Positions 19,131 to 27,584 of a stretch of DNA of 64,000 nt are shown piece after piece. Each line of letters opens with the position of its first letter. The first letter of the stretch is position 1. Both the position numbers and the translations under genes were made by a program. The notes beneath the pieces were generated by a model, which was given only the letters and a program-made list of their open reading frames with translations, was not told the origin of the DNA and ran no database searches. Source of the DNA: Lawsonia intracellularis PHE/MN1-00 (lineage in GTDB: Bacteria > Desulfobacterota > Desulfovibrionia > Desulfovibrionales > Desulfovibrionaceae). The DNA is taken from positions 248,001 through 312,000 of the forward strand of contig NC_008011.1 in assembly GCF_000055945.1 (NCBI RefSeq), given 5' to 3'.

Positions 19131-19388
19131 TTAATGGAGGAGTGTATCTTCTTCTCGAGTAAACATTCTCCAACGTGTACCTGTTGGTGTATTTTCAGGA
19201 ATTACTCTCAATATAGGGAAATCTTTCCAGCTATATACCATTGAATGATCAGGATAAACCTCACAATGCATATATTCAGATATAGTATGTGGTGATAGAT
19301 TCTTTGGATCTTCTCCAAGTTCTTCAAGCTGCTCATATAAAAGTTCTTCAATACGAGCTGCTACTTTTTTAGATATGTTATCTGACAT
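19131..19388 (-). CDS. Small acidic protein of unknown function
   Basis: An 85-residue protein, start supported by AAGGA 6 nt upstream. The sequence starts with an acidic helix (SKKVAARIEELLYEQLEELGEDPKN), followed by a beta-rich stretch with Cys44 and three Trp/Tyr-rich strands. No signal peptide or metal-binding Cys pair is visible. It is upstream of fliD on the same strand, but 139 bp containing the fliD promoters separate them, so it is not clearly part of the flagellar unit. I do not recognise the family. Confidence 0.68.
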   Translation of the reverse strand: MSDNISKKVAARIEELLYEQLEELGEDPKNLSPHTISEYMHCEVYPDHSMVYSWKDFPILRVIPENTPTGTRWRMFTREEDTLLH

Positions 19389-19479
19389 AATTATTCCTTT
19401 ACCTATAATGAATGACTACCCTAACAGTATGTATTATAATGTTTTTTGGCAAGTAGCATCAAAATATTATAGAGATATC

Positions 19480-19508
19480 TTGACAGTATTATTGGATAGC
19501 GATAGAAA
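19480..19508 (+). promoter_or_regulatory. sigma70-type promoter for tRNA-Val
   Basis: TTGACA at 19480-19485, a 17-bp spacer and TAGAAA at 19503-19508. The -35 box is a perfect match. The -10 ends 17 bp before the mature tRNA, leaving room for a short leader. It may also serve thrS, which follows 56 bp after the tRNA. Confidence 0.65.
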
Positions 19509-19525
19509 TATTTCTTCAATAACAT

Positions 19526-19601
19526 AGGCGCGTAGCTCAGGCGGTAGAGCACTTCCGTGACATGGAAGGGGTCAGCAGTTCAAGTCTGCTCGTGCCTACC
19601 A
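19526..19601 (+). tRNA. tRNA-Val(GAC), CCA encoded
   Basis: Folds into a full cloverleaf. The acceptor AGGCGCG pairs with CGTGCCT (one G-T pair), the D stem is GCTC/GAGC, the anticodon stem CTTCC/GGAAG holds the loop GTGACAT with anticodon GAC at 19559-19561, and the T stem AGCAG/CTGCT holds TTCAAGT. The 3' CCA is present in the DNA at 19599-19601, so the nucleotidyltransferase at 48154 is needed here only for repair. Confidence 0.96.
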
Positions 19602-19657
19602 TATACTTCCATTATTAAAGTAAAAAGATAAGTTAACCTTCAATTAAGGTAATAGTT

Positions 19658-21586
19658 ATGCAGAGTGATATAAATAAAAATCATCTTACTATGACTGAAG
19701 GATTAACATATATTAATGAATCAGGTTTAAAAGAAGAAGAATCAAAAAATATTGTTGGTTACAACATTAATGGCTCAATAATAGATCTTTTTACACCTCT
19801 TCCTACCATAACAAAAGAAGTTATACCTATCACTATTGATTCAGAAGATGGTCTTGAAATGTTACGTCACTCAGCAGCACATATCCTTGCTGCTGCTGTA
19901 AAAAATCTTTTTCCTACAGTAAAAATATCTATTGGTCCTTCTATTGAGAATGGTTTTTATTACGACTTTGATGCAGAACGTCCTTTTACCCCAGAAGACT
20001 TTCCTGCTATTGAAGCTGAGATGCAACGTATTATTAATGAATCTATTCCTTTTGAGCGTATTGAAATTAGTAAAGCTGAAGCTCTAGAATTTTTTTCTTC
20101 TCTTCATGAAAATTATAAAGTCGAAATAATAAACTCCTTAGAAGATGGTAATATTACACTTTATCGAATAGGAAACTTTACAGATCTTTGTAAAGGTCCT
20201 CATGTTCCAAACACAAATTTTATAAAAGCTTTTAAACTACTTTCAGTAGCAGGTGCCTATTGGAGAGGTAATGAAAATAATCAGATGCTCTCTCGTATTT
20301 ATGCTACAGCATTTCCTAATAAAAAATTATTAAAAACATATCTAACACAACTAGAAGAAGCTAAACGTCGTGATCATCGGAAGTTAGGTAAAGAGCTTAA
20401 TTTATTTGAATTTCATGAGGACATTGCTCCAGGAATGGTTTTTTGGCAACCTAATGGGATGTTATTACGTACTATTTTAGAAGACTTCTTACGTAAAGAA
20501 CACTTAAAAAGAGGATATCAACTCGTACAAGGTCCTCAATTACTTAGACGAGAACTTTGGGAAAAATCAGGTCACTATACAAATTATAAAGAAAATATGT
20601 ATTTTACGGAAATTGAAGAAGATGTTTATGGGATAAAACCTATGAACTGTGTTTCTCACATGCTTCTTTATAAAACACATCTTCATAGTTATCGTGAACT
20701 TCCTCAAAGATATTTTGAACTAGGTGTAGTTCATCGCCATGAAAAATCTGGTGTATTACATGGACTCTTAAGAGTTCGCCAGTTTACACAAGATGATGCA
20801 CACATTATTTGTATGCCCGAACAACTTGAAGAAGAAATTATTCAAGTTATTACTTTTGTCCGTGACCTTATGTCACTATTTGACTTTAATTACCATATTG
20901 TTATATCAACTAGGCCTGAAAAAAGCATAGGTTCTGACTATGCATGGGAACTTGCTACTTCTGCTTTAATTCAAGCAGTTGAAAAAATAAATCTTCCATA
21001 CTCTATTAACCATGGAGATGGAGCATTTTATGGGCCTAAAATTGATATAAAAGTTACTGATGCTATTGGTCGTGAATGGCAACTTTCAACAATACAATGT
21101 GACTTTACATTGCCAGAGCGTTTTGAGTTAGAATATGTAGGTCAAGATGGAAAACGTCATCAGCCTGTAATGATTCATAGAGCTATTTTTGGCTCAATAG
21201 AACGCTTTATTGGTATATTAACAGAACATTATGCAGGTGCTTTCCCCACATGGTTAACACCTATACAAGTAAAAATATTAACTGTTACTGATGCACAAAC
21301 ACCTTTTGCAAAACATGTCTATAGTCAACTACAGGATGTAGGTATTCGTGTAGGACTAGACATTCGTAATGAAAAATTAGGTTTTAAAATTCGCGAAGCA
21401 CAACTTGCTAAAATTCCTTATATTCTTGTTATCGGACAGAAAGAATTAGAATTAGAAAGTGTAAATGTACGATTGCGAACAGGAGAAAATATTGGTATGC
21501 AGTCAGTTACAGAGTTTATTAAACTTGTTGAAAATGACTGTATACAACCGTTCAAACGTGGAGGGATGAATTATCGCTTCTCTTAA
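19658..21586 (+). CDS. thrS: Threonyl-tRNA synthetase
   Basis: Charges tRNA-Thr. The 642 residues show the TGS-like N-terminus (INGSIIDLFTPLP), the editing domain (RHSAAHILAAAVKNLFP, CKGPHVPNT), the class II core with motif 2 (HRHEKSGVLHGLLRVRQFTQDDAHI), the zinc-ligand KPMNCVSHM, motif 3 (HRAIFGSIERFIGIL) and the anticodon-binding domain. The first strand or two of the usual TGS domain are not recognisable, so the TGS part looks short or divergent. TAAGG precedes the start. Its last codons overlap the start of infC, the order known in many bacteria (thrS-infC-rpmI-rplT-pheS-pheT). Confidence 0.96.
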   Translation: MQSDINKNHLTMTEGLTYINESGLKEEESKNIVGYNINGSIIDLFTPLPTITKEVIPITIDSEDGLEMLRHSAAHILAAAVKNLFPTVKISIGPSIENGFYYDFDAERPFTPEDFPAIEAEMQRIINESIPFERIEISKAEALEFFSSLHENYKVEIINSLEDGNITLYRIGNFTDLCKGPHVPNTNFIKAFKLLSVAGAYWRGNENNQMLSRIYATAFPNKKLLKTYLTQLEEAKRRDHRKLGKELNLFEFHEDIAPGMVFWQPNGMLLRTILEDFLRKEHLKRGYQLVQGPQLLRRELWEKSGHYTNYKENMYFTEIEEDVYGIKPMNCVSHMLLYKTHLHSYRELPQRYFELGVVHRHEKSGVLHGLLRVRQFTQDDAHIICMPEQLEEEIIQVITFVRDLMSLFDFNYHIVISTRPEKSIGSDYAWELATSALIQAVEKINLPYSINHGDGAFYGPKIDIKVTDAIGREWQLSTIQCDFTLPERFELEYVGQDGKRHQPVMIHRAIFGSIERFIGILTEHYAGAFPTWLTPIQVKILTVTDAQTPFAKHVYSQLQDVGIRVGLDIRNEKLGFKIREAQLAKIPYILVIGQKELELESVNVRLRTGENIGMQSVTEFIKLVENDCIQPFKRGGMNYRFS

Positions 21587-22130
21587 TATTAAACCTCGTA
21601 GAGAGGTTTCCCAAGATGGAGTATGCCGTAATGAGCAAATTTTTGCTCGAGAAGTGCGGGTTATTGGACCAGATGGTGAGCAGCTTGGTATTTTAGACCG
21701 TAATCAAGCTATTGCTATTGCTAAAGAACATGGCCTTGATCTTGTTGAAGTAGCAGCAACAGCAGATCCACCTGTATGTCGTATTATGGACTATGGAAAG
21801 TTTAAATATGAGGCACAAAAAAAGAAACAAGAAGCTAAAAAACGCCAAACAATAGTCCAAATTAAAGAAATTAAAATTCGTCCAAAAACTGATGAACATG
21901 ACTTTGAAACTAAAGTTCGACATATTAAACGTTTTTTAGAAGAAGGTGATCGTGTTAAAGTTACAGTCTTTTTCCGTGGACGAGAAATTGTACATAAGGA
22001 TAGAGGAATTGTAATTTTAGAACGAATTATACTTGAGACAAAAGAAGTAGGGAAGGTAGAGCAGGAGCCAAAAGCCGAAGGACGTACACTTCAAATGTTA
22101 CTTGCCCCCTTGCCTAAAAAAGCTGTATAA
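21570..22130 (+). CDS. infC: Translation initiation factor IF-3, AUU start codon
   Basis: Binds the 30S subunit, prevents premature 50S joining and checks initiator-codon fidelity. The conserved start region (VRVIGPDGEQLGI) lies about 30 codons into the frame, and no ATG, GTG or TTG precedes it at the proper distance. Reading back to the TGA at 21567 leaves ATT at 21570 as the natural start, 4 nt after GGAGGG, with ATC at 21573 (7 nt) as the alternative. This gives 186 residues (E. coli 180) with N-terminus IIASLNIKPRREVSQDGVCRNEQIFAREVRV-like in pattern. E. coli infC also begins with AUU and uses it for self-repression. The GTG at 21654 would remove the first part of the N domain. The start overlaps thrS by 17 bp. 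Confidence 0.9.
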   Translation: MIASLNIKPRREVSQDGVCRNEQIFAREVRVIGPDGEQLGILDRNQAIAIAKEHGLDLVEVAATADPPVCRIMDYGKFKYEAQKKKQEAKKRQTIVQIKEIKIRPKTDEHDFETKVRHIKRFLEEGDRVKVTVFFRGREIVHKDRGIVILERIILETKEVGKVEQEPKAEGRTLQMLLAPLPKKAV

Positions 22131-22209
22131 ATATGACTATAACTCATAAACCATATAGTTACTATAATACAACTAAACATATTTTGATTTCATTAGGAGA
22201 AAAGATATT

Positions 22210-22410
22210 ATGCCCAAACTAAAAACAAGACGTTCTGCAGCAAAACGTTTTTCTTCTACAGGAAGTGGTAAGTTTAAACGCCGTAGACAAAACCTTAGAC
22301 ATATCCTTACAAAAAAATCACCTAAACGAAAAATGCAGCTAGGGCAAGTTACTATTCTAGCTCCAAGTAACGTTAAAGCAGTTCGTCGTATGATGCCATA
22401 TGATTGTTAG
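22210..22410 (+). CDS. rpmI: 50S ribosomal protein L35
   Basis: A 66-residue, very basic ribosomal protein with the L35 pattern MPKLKTRRSAAKRF...GKFKRRRQNLRHILTKKSPKRKMQL and a C-terminal VRRMMPY. The start is preceded by AGGAGAAAAG. It lies between infC (79 bp) and rplT (89 bp) in the standard order; in other bacteria L20 represses this operon, but I see no clear structured leader here. Confidence 0.98.
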   Translation: MPKLKTRRSAAKRFSSTGSGKFKRRRQNLRHILTKKSPKRKMQLGQVTILAPSNVKAVRRMMPYDC

Positions 22411-22499
22411 TTCTGTTTTAATGGTTTATGATACATTTATATCACAAGTAGATCACTTTTTAGTTTACTTTTAGATAGTAAAGAAATAAAGGAATTATC

Positions 22500-22853
22500 A
22501 TGCGTGTAAAAAGAGGGTTTTCTGCCCATCGTCGACATAAAAAATATTTAGAAATGGCAAAAGGGTTTCGTGGGGGACGTAGTCGGCTGTATCGTACTGC
22601 ACGTGAAGCTGTAGAACGCTCATTAGTTTATGCATATATTGGAAGAAAGCAAAGAAAACGTGAATTCCGTAAGCTTTGGATATTACGTATTAATGCTGGT
22701 GCTCGTGAACATGGTCTTTCTTATTCTAAAATGATGGCAGGATTATCTCAAGCTGGAATTATGTTGAATCGTAAGATACTTGCAGAGCTTGCTGTTAAAC
22801 AAAAAGAAGACTTTGCTAAACTAGTAGAAATTGCTAAAAATCAAGTTCATTAA
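22500..22853 (+). CDS. rplT: 50S ribosomal protein L20
   Basis: A 117-residue rRNA-binding protein, needed early in 50S assembly. It shows the L20 signature [63 protein letters not shown] and [16 protein letters not shown]. The length is typical. AAAGGA lies 7-8 nt before the start. L20 often controls rpmI-rplT translation by binding the leader. Confidence 0.98.
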   Translation: MRVKRGFSAHRRHKKYLEMAKGFRGGRSRLYRTAREAVERSLVYAYIGRKQRKREFRKLWILRINAGAREHGLSYSKMMAGLSQAGIMLNRKILAELAVKQKEDFAKLVEIAKNQVH

Positions 22854-22936
22854 TTATAATAACAATATTACTTATTAACAAAAGTAGTTAAAGAATAAAG
22901 TAATAGTTATCAAATTAGATATAAAAAGTTAATTGA

Positions 22937-23974
22937 ATGGACCTAATTAAGGAATTTGAACGCCTGATACCAGAAATTAAAAAAAATCTGGAACAGGCGT
23001 CTTCATTAGAACATATTGAACAAATAAGAGTAGCTTTTTTAGGACGAAAAGGGCAACTTGCTGCACTTATGTCAAAAATACCTTCAGTAGATACTTCACT
23101 ACGGCCAGTAGTTGGAGAAACTGCAAATAGTGTAAAGAATCAACTTACTCAACTTATTCACGAATACAAAACTCAGCTTGACTTTCTAACAACTACTAAT
23201 CGTATACAAAACTTTGATGCAGGCCTTCCTGGGAAACGACCTTGGTATGGAACACTACACCCAATTACAATTGTTTTAGAAGAAATTTGTTCAGTATTTA
23301 CTAGCTTAGGATATACTATAGCAACAGGTCCCGAAGTAGAAACAGAATATCATAACTTTGAAGCACTTGGTATACCATCGGAACATCCTGCAAGAGATAT
23401 GCAAGATACATTTTATATTTCTGATTCTATCCTATTACGTACACATACATCTTCTATTCAAATACGTACCATGTTAAAAAAACAACCTCCAATTGCAATT
23501 ATTGCTCCTGGACGAGTATATCGTAGAGACTCTGATGTTACTCATACACCTATGTTTCATCAAATAGAAGGGCTTGTTGTTGATAAAAATATATCTATGT
23601 CACATCTACGTGGTACATTAACAGCATTTCTAAAAACAATTTTTGGCGCTGAAATAAAAATTCGATTCCGTCCAAGTTTTTTCCCCTTTACAGAGCCAAG
23701 TGCTGAAATGGATATTTCATGTCACCCTTGCAATAATACTGGCTATGTAAAAAATGAAATTTGTCGTATTTGTAAAGGAAGTGGATGGATTGAAATCCTT
23801 GGCTGTGGGATGGTACATCCAAAAGTTTTTGAGTCTGTAGGATATGATCATAATATATACTCTGGATTTGCTTTTGGACTTGGTGTTGAAAGAATAGCAA
23901 TGTTAAAATATCACATTGAAGATCTAAGAATATTTTTTGAAAACGATCTACGCTTTCTACGTCAATTTATGTAA
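22937..23974 (+). CDS. pheS: Phenylalanyl-tRNA synthetase alpha subunit
   Basis: Catalytic subunit of the alpha2-beta2 enzyme. The 345 residues have an N-terminal coiled coil for tRNA binding (about residues 1-90), then the class II core: motif 2 [21 protein letters not shown] and motif 3 [23 protein letters not shown] CxxC...CxxC set ([17 protein letters not shown]) replaces the usual loop before motif 3, as in many bacterial PheS with a zinc-like knuckle. The start has only a weak Shine-Dalgarno. Confidence 0.97.
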   Translation: MDLIKEFERLIPEIKKNLEQASSLEHIEQIRVAFLGRKGQLAALMSKIPSVDTSLRPVVGETANSVKNQLTQLIHEYKTQLDFLTTTNRIQNFDAGLPGKRPWYGTLHPITIVLEEICSVFTSLGYTIATGPEVETEYHNFEALGIPSEHPARDMQDTFYISDSILLRTHTSSIQIRTMLKKQPPIAIIAPGRVYRRDSDVTHTPMFHQIEGLVVDKNISMSHLRGTLTAFLKTIFGAEIKIRFRPSFFPFTEPSAEMDISCHPCNNTGYVKNEICRICKGSGWIEILGCGMVHPKVFESVGYDHNIYSGFAFGLGVERIAMLKYHIEDLRIFFENDLRFLRQFM

Positions 23975-24013
23975 ATATAAGCTAGATAGTATAAGTGATA
24001 TGAAAGGCACAAA

Positions 24014-26425
24014 ATGTTATTAAGTTTAAACTGGTTACGTGAATTTGTTCCATATGAAGGAACTGCTCAAGAGCTTGGTAATAGACTAACAATGCTTGGA
24101 TTTGAGCTTGAAGATATCATAACACCATATAATAACATTCAATCCATTATAGTTGGAAAAGTTGTTCATTGTGAAAAACACCCAGAAGCTGACAAACTTT
24201 CTATTTGTACTATAGATATTGGTCAAGAAACATTACTACATGTTCTATGCGGTGCTCCAAACGTAGCTACAGGTCAAAAAGTTCCTGTAGCTACTATTGG
24301 TACTACTATGCCTGATGGTACCATTATAAAAAAAATTAAATTACGGGGCATAGAATCTTTTGGAATGATATGTTCTGAAAAAGAATTAGAATTTACAGAT
24401 GATCATTCAGGAATTTTAGTTCTTCCAGAAGAACTAACTGTTGGGACATCACTAGTGAATGCTTTAAATCTTGATACAGAAATTCTAAAAATTAGTATTA
24501 CACCAAACCGAGGAGATTGTTTATCTATTTTAGGACTTGCAAGAGAAATTTCTACTGCATTTGGGCTACCGTTATTTCCTCAGCAACCTATCCATTTCCT
24601 AGAAGTAGAGCCTGATTTTTCAAAAAATTGGTCTGTCCATGTTTCTTCTAAAAAAGTATGCTCATCATATCTATTACGTTTAGTTGAAAATATATCCGTA
24701 CAAAAATCACCCTTACATATTCGCCATAGACTTCACTCAATGGGTATTCGTCCTATTTCTAATGTTGTAGATATCACAAATTATATCTTACTAGAATTAG
24801 GCCAACCACTTCATGCCTTTGATAAAGATCTTATTGAAGGTAATACAACATATATCTCTTTAGCAAAAGAAGAAGAAATACTTTGTACTCTTGACGGAAA
24901 AAATCATACATTAACTCCATCTGATTTAATTATCTATGATGATACTAAACCTATTGCACTAGCTGGTATTATGGGTTGTCAAAACTCAAAAGTAACAGAA
25001 GCAACAAAAAATATTCTTATTGAAAGTGCAGTATTTAATCCCAGTATAATTAGAAAAACAGCTCGACGGCTTGGTATTTCTACTGAATCTTCCTATCGTT
25101 TTGAAAGAGGTGTTGATTCATCTGGAGCGATGTATGCTCTTAATAAAGCCATTAAAATGATTATTGATACAAGTGGTGGAGAAGTCAAGATAGGTAATGC
25201 TCACTATGAACCTACACCTTATAAACAACCTATTATCCAACTTGATACATCAAACATACAAAAAGTAACAGGTACTTCTATTCCTTCTAACTTCTGTATC
25301 AATACACTGACACAACTTGGTTTTGAAATAGACACTTCTAACTGTAATATATGGGATATTACTATACCAAGTTGGAGAAAAGATATTCAACATTCTGTAG
25401 ATCTTATTGAAGAACTACTTCGATTTTATGGACTAAATACTATACCTGAAGAACTTCCATGTATTTATAAATCACTAAATGACATAGGATTACCAGAATC
25501 TCAGTATCAGTTTATTACAAAAGTTAAACATTGGGCTTGTGGAATAGGACTTAATGAAACTGAAAATTATAGTTTTATAGGAAATAACGAGTTAGATTTG
25601 CTTAAATTTTCTAATAATACTAGACTTATTATATACAATCCCCTTACAGAAGAGCAAAATGTACTTAGAACCTCACTTATACCTAGTCTTTTAAACAATG
25701 TGAAATATAATGTAGCTCATGGAAATACTGGATTAAGATTATTTGAAGTTGCTAATACATATACATTTGAAGCAATATCAGAAACAACAGCAAAAGAAGT
25801 CCTAAAACTAGGCATAGTTATGCATGGTGATTTATTTGATACAGGTTGGCCTCAACCTTCTACTAGCGCCTCTTATTTAGATCTTTTAGGTATTGTTGAA
25901 CACTTTATAACTTTTTTACATTTACCACCCCTGACTACTTCACAAACTGATACTTATGCATTTCTTAACCCTGGAGTTGATCTTTTTATCCATGGGAAAA
26001 AAATTGGATATATTGGCTGTATATCTCAACATATTGCAAAAAATTGCCATACCCATAAAGAAATATGGATTACTGAGCTTGATTTAGAAACATTAGCTCA
26101 TTTATATAAAAATATAAAAATAACATTTAAACCATTACCAATTTATCCATCTTCTTATAGAGATATGACTCTTATTATTACTTCTAATACTTCTATCTCA
26201 AACATAAAAAGTTATATGGACTTAATAGATATTCCTATATTAGAAAACATTTTCTTATTAGATATATTTAGACCTAATAATATAGAACAACATTGTACGT
26301 TTCGTTTCGTTTTTAGAAGTGCTAAAAAAACACTCAAGGATAGCGAAATTGATTTGGCTTATAAAAAAATCACTGAAATACTATCCAATCAATGTAATAT
26401 AAGATTTAATGTATTACTTGAATAA
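24014..26425 (+). CDS. pheT: Phenylalanyl-tRNA synthetase beta subunit
   Basis: Partner of PheS, with tRNA recognition and editing. The 803 residues include the EMAP/tRNA-binding domain (VGKVVHCEKHPEADKLSICTIDIG, GAPNVATGQKVPVATIG), the B3/B4 editing domain (RGDCLSILGLAREISTAFGLP, SYLLRLVENI, RPISNVVDITNYILLELGQPLHAFD), B5 (YEPTPYKQPIIQLD), the pseudo-catalytic core and the C-terminal FDX-ACB anticodon domain (FKPLPIYPSSYRDMTLIIT). AAGG precedes the start. It follows pheS by 39 bp. Confidence 0.97.
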   Translation: MLLSLNWLREFVPYEGTAQELGNRLTMLGFELEDIITPYNNIQSIIVGKVVHCEKHPEADKLSICTIDIGQETLLHVLCGAPNVATGQKVPVATIGTTMPDGTIIKKIKLRGIESFGMICSEKELEFTDDHSGILVLPEELTVGTSLVNALNLDTEILKISITPNRGDCLSILGLAREISTAFGLPLFPQQPIHFLEVEPDFSKNWSVHVSSKKVCSSYLLRLVENISVQKSPLHIRHRLHSMGIRPISNVVDITNYILLELGQPLHAFDKDLIEGNTTYISLAKEEEILCTLDGKNHTLTPSDLIIYDDTKPIALAGIMGCQNSKVTEATKNILIESAVFNPSIIRKTARRLGISTESSYRFERGVDSSGAMYALNKAIKMIIDTSGGEVKIGNAHYEPTPYKQPIIQLDTSNIQKVTGTSIPSNFCINTLTQLGFEIDTSNCNIWDITIPSWRKDIQHSVDLIEELLRFYGLNTIPEELPCIYKSLNDIGLPESQYQFITKVKHWACGIGLNETENYSFIGNNELDLLKFSNNTRLIIYNPLTEEQNVLRTSLIPSLLNNVKYNVAHGNTGLRLFEVANTYTFEAISETTAKEVLKLGIVMHGDLFDTGWPQPSTSASYLDLLGIVEHFITFLHLPPLTTSQTDTYAFLNPGVDLFIHGKKIGYIGCISQHIAKNCHTHKEIWITELDLETLAHLYKNIKITFKPLPIYPSSYRDMTLIITSNTSISNIKSYMDLIDIPILENIFLLDIFRPNNIEQHCTFRFVFRSAKKTLKDSEIDLAYKKITEILSNQCNIRFNVLLE

Positions 26426-26465
26426 TATTTAATGACAATGTAAGATATCTAGAGGTAGGTACGTA

Positions 26466-26882
26466 ATGAATGAACGATTATATAAAATCGGTGAAGCAGC
26501 ACGTATACTTGAACTTGAAAGTTATATCTTACGTTATTGGGAAACAGAATTTTCTCAACTTTCTCCAAAACGTACGCCAAAAGGGCAGCGTTTATATTCA
26601 GAAACAGATATAAAACTTCTTTTCAGGTTAAAATACTTACTGCATGAACAAGGACTAACAATAGAAGGAGCACGTCGAGTACTTTCTGGTGACTCAGCTT
26701 TACTGATAACACCACAAACAAAAAACAAAAATGAAACTAAGTCGATTAAAAACGAAACAACAATATTTAAAGAAAAAGAAGAAATGGAAAAATTATTAGA
26801 TACAATTAAAACAGTTGAAAAAGAACTCTTATATATAAAACAACTACTTAACAAATCTTCAACTTTTTCATTATCCTGCTAA
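26466..26882 (+). CDS. MerR-family transcription regulator
   Basis: A 138-residue DNA-binding protein. The N-terminus is the MerR winged helix (YKIGEAARILELESYILRYWETEFSQLSPKRTPKGQRLYSETDIKLLFRLKYLLHEQGLTIEGARRVL). The C-terminal half is short, basic and coiled-coil-like (EEMEKLLDTIKTVEKELLYIKQLL), with no effector domain. MerR genes of this small type sit right after pheT in Desulfovibrio relatives, which suggests a conserved link. Target and ligand are unknown. The gene lies 40 bp after pheT and 19 bp before rpe, so all may share a transcript. Confidence 0.85.
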   Translation: MNERLYKIGEAARILELESYILRYWETEFSQLSPKRTPKGQRLYSETDIKLLFRLKYLLHEQGLTIEGARRVLSGDSALLITPQTKNKNETKSIKNETTIFKEKEEMEKLLDTIKTVEKELLYIKQLLNKSSTFSLSC

Positions 26883-26901
26883 AGCCCTAGAGTTTTATAC
26901 T

Positions 26902-27564
26902 ATGATTCTTTCGCCTTCCCTCTTATCTGCTAAAATAGGGAGCCTTGAAACTGAACTCCATGAATTAGAAGCTGCAGGACTTCAATGGGTGCATTGGGAT
27001 GTCATGGATGGACACTTTGTTCCTAATATAACATTTGGACAACACGTTATTCAGCAACTTCGTCCTTGTTCATCTCTATTTTTTGATGTTCATCTTATGA
27101 TCTCATCTCCTGAACGTTATATTTCAAATTTTCATACTGCTGGAGCTAATTTACTTGTTGTTCATGTTGAAGCAACTATACACTTACAACGAGTTGTTTC
27201 TGAAATTCATCGACTTGGAATGAAAGCTGGTGTTGCTCTAAATCCTTCTACCTCCTTATCAGTACTAGAATATATTTTAGATGATATTGATTTAGTTCTC
27301 CTTATGAGTGTCAATCCAGGTTTTGGAGGACAACATTTCCTTTCTTCTACTTATGAAAAAATATACAACTTACGCAGGATGATTGATGAAAGAGAAAAAA
27401 CAATCCTTATTCAAGTGGATGGTGGAGTAACTTTATCTAATACAAAAGCATTACTAGATGCAGGAACTGATGTTTTTGTTTGTGGTTCTTCATTTTTTGT
27501 AGGAGAATCTTACTCAGAGAAACGATATCAATTTGAATCTGTTGCCAATAGTCTAACCATTTAA
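26902..27564 (+). CDS. rpe: Ribulose-phosphate 3-epimerase
   Basis: Interconverts ribulose 5-phosphate and xylulose 5-phosphate. The 220 residues form a TIM barrel with the metal ligands HWDVMDGHFVPNITFG, DVHLMI, the MSVNPGFGGQHF phosphate loop and QVDGGV. The length is standard. The enzyme supplies xylulose 5-phosphate to the transketolase encoded 20 bp downstream, making a small non-oxidative pentose phosphate unit. Confidence 0.97.
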   Translation: MILSPSLLSAKIGSLETELHELEAAGLQWVHWDVMDGHFVPNITFGQHVIQQLRPCSSLFFDVHLMISSPERYISNFHTAGANLLVVHVEATIHLQRVVSEIHRLGMKAGVALNPSTSLSVLEYILDDIDLVLLMSVNPGFGGQHFLSSTYEKIYNLRRMIDEREKTILIQVDGGVTLSNTKALLDAGTDVFVCGSSFFVGESYSEKRYQFESVANSLTI

Positions 27565-27584
27565 TCTTCTTACAACATCTCTTC

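Noticed and set aside
19602-19657. T-box or leader-peptide attenuator before thrS
   Set aside because: The gap is only 56 bp and contains no specifier loop, T-box motif or threonine-rich leader.
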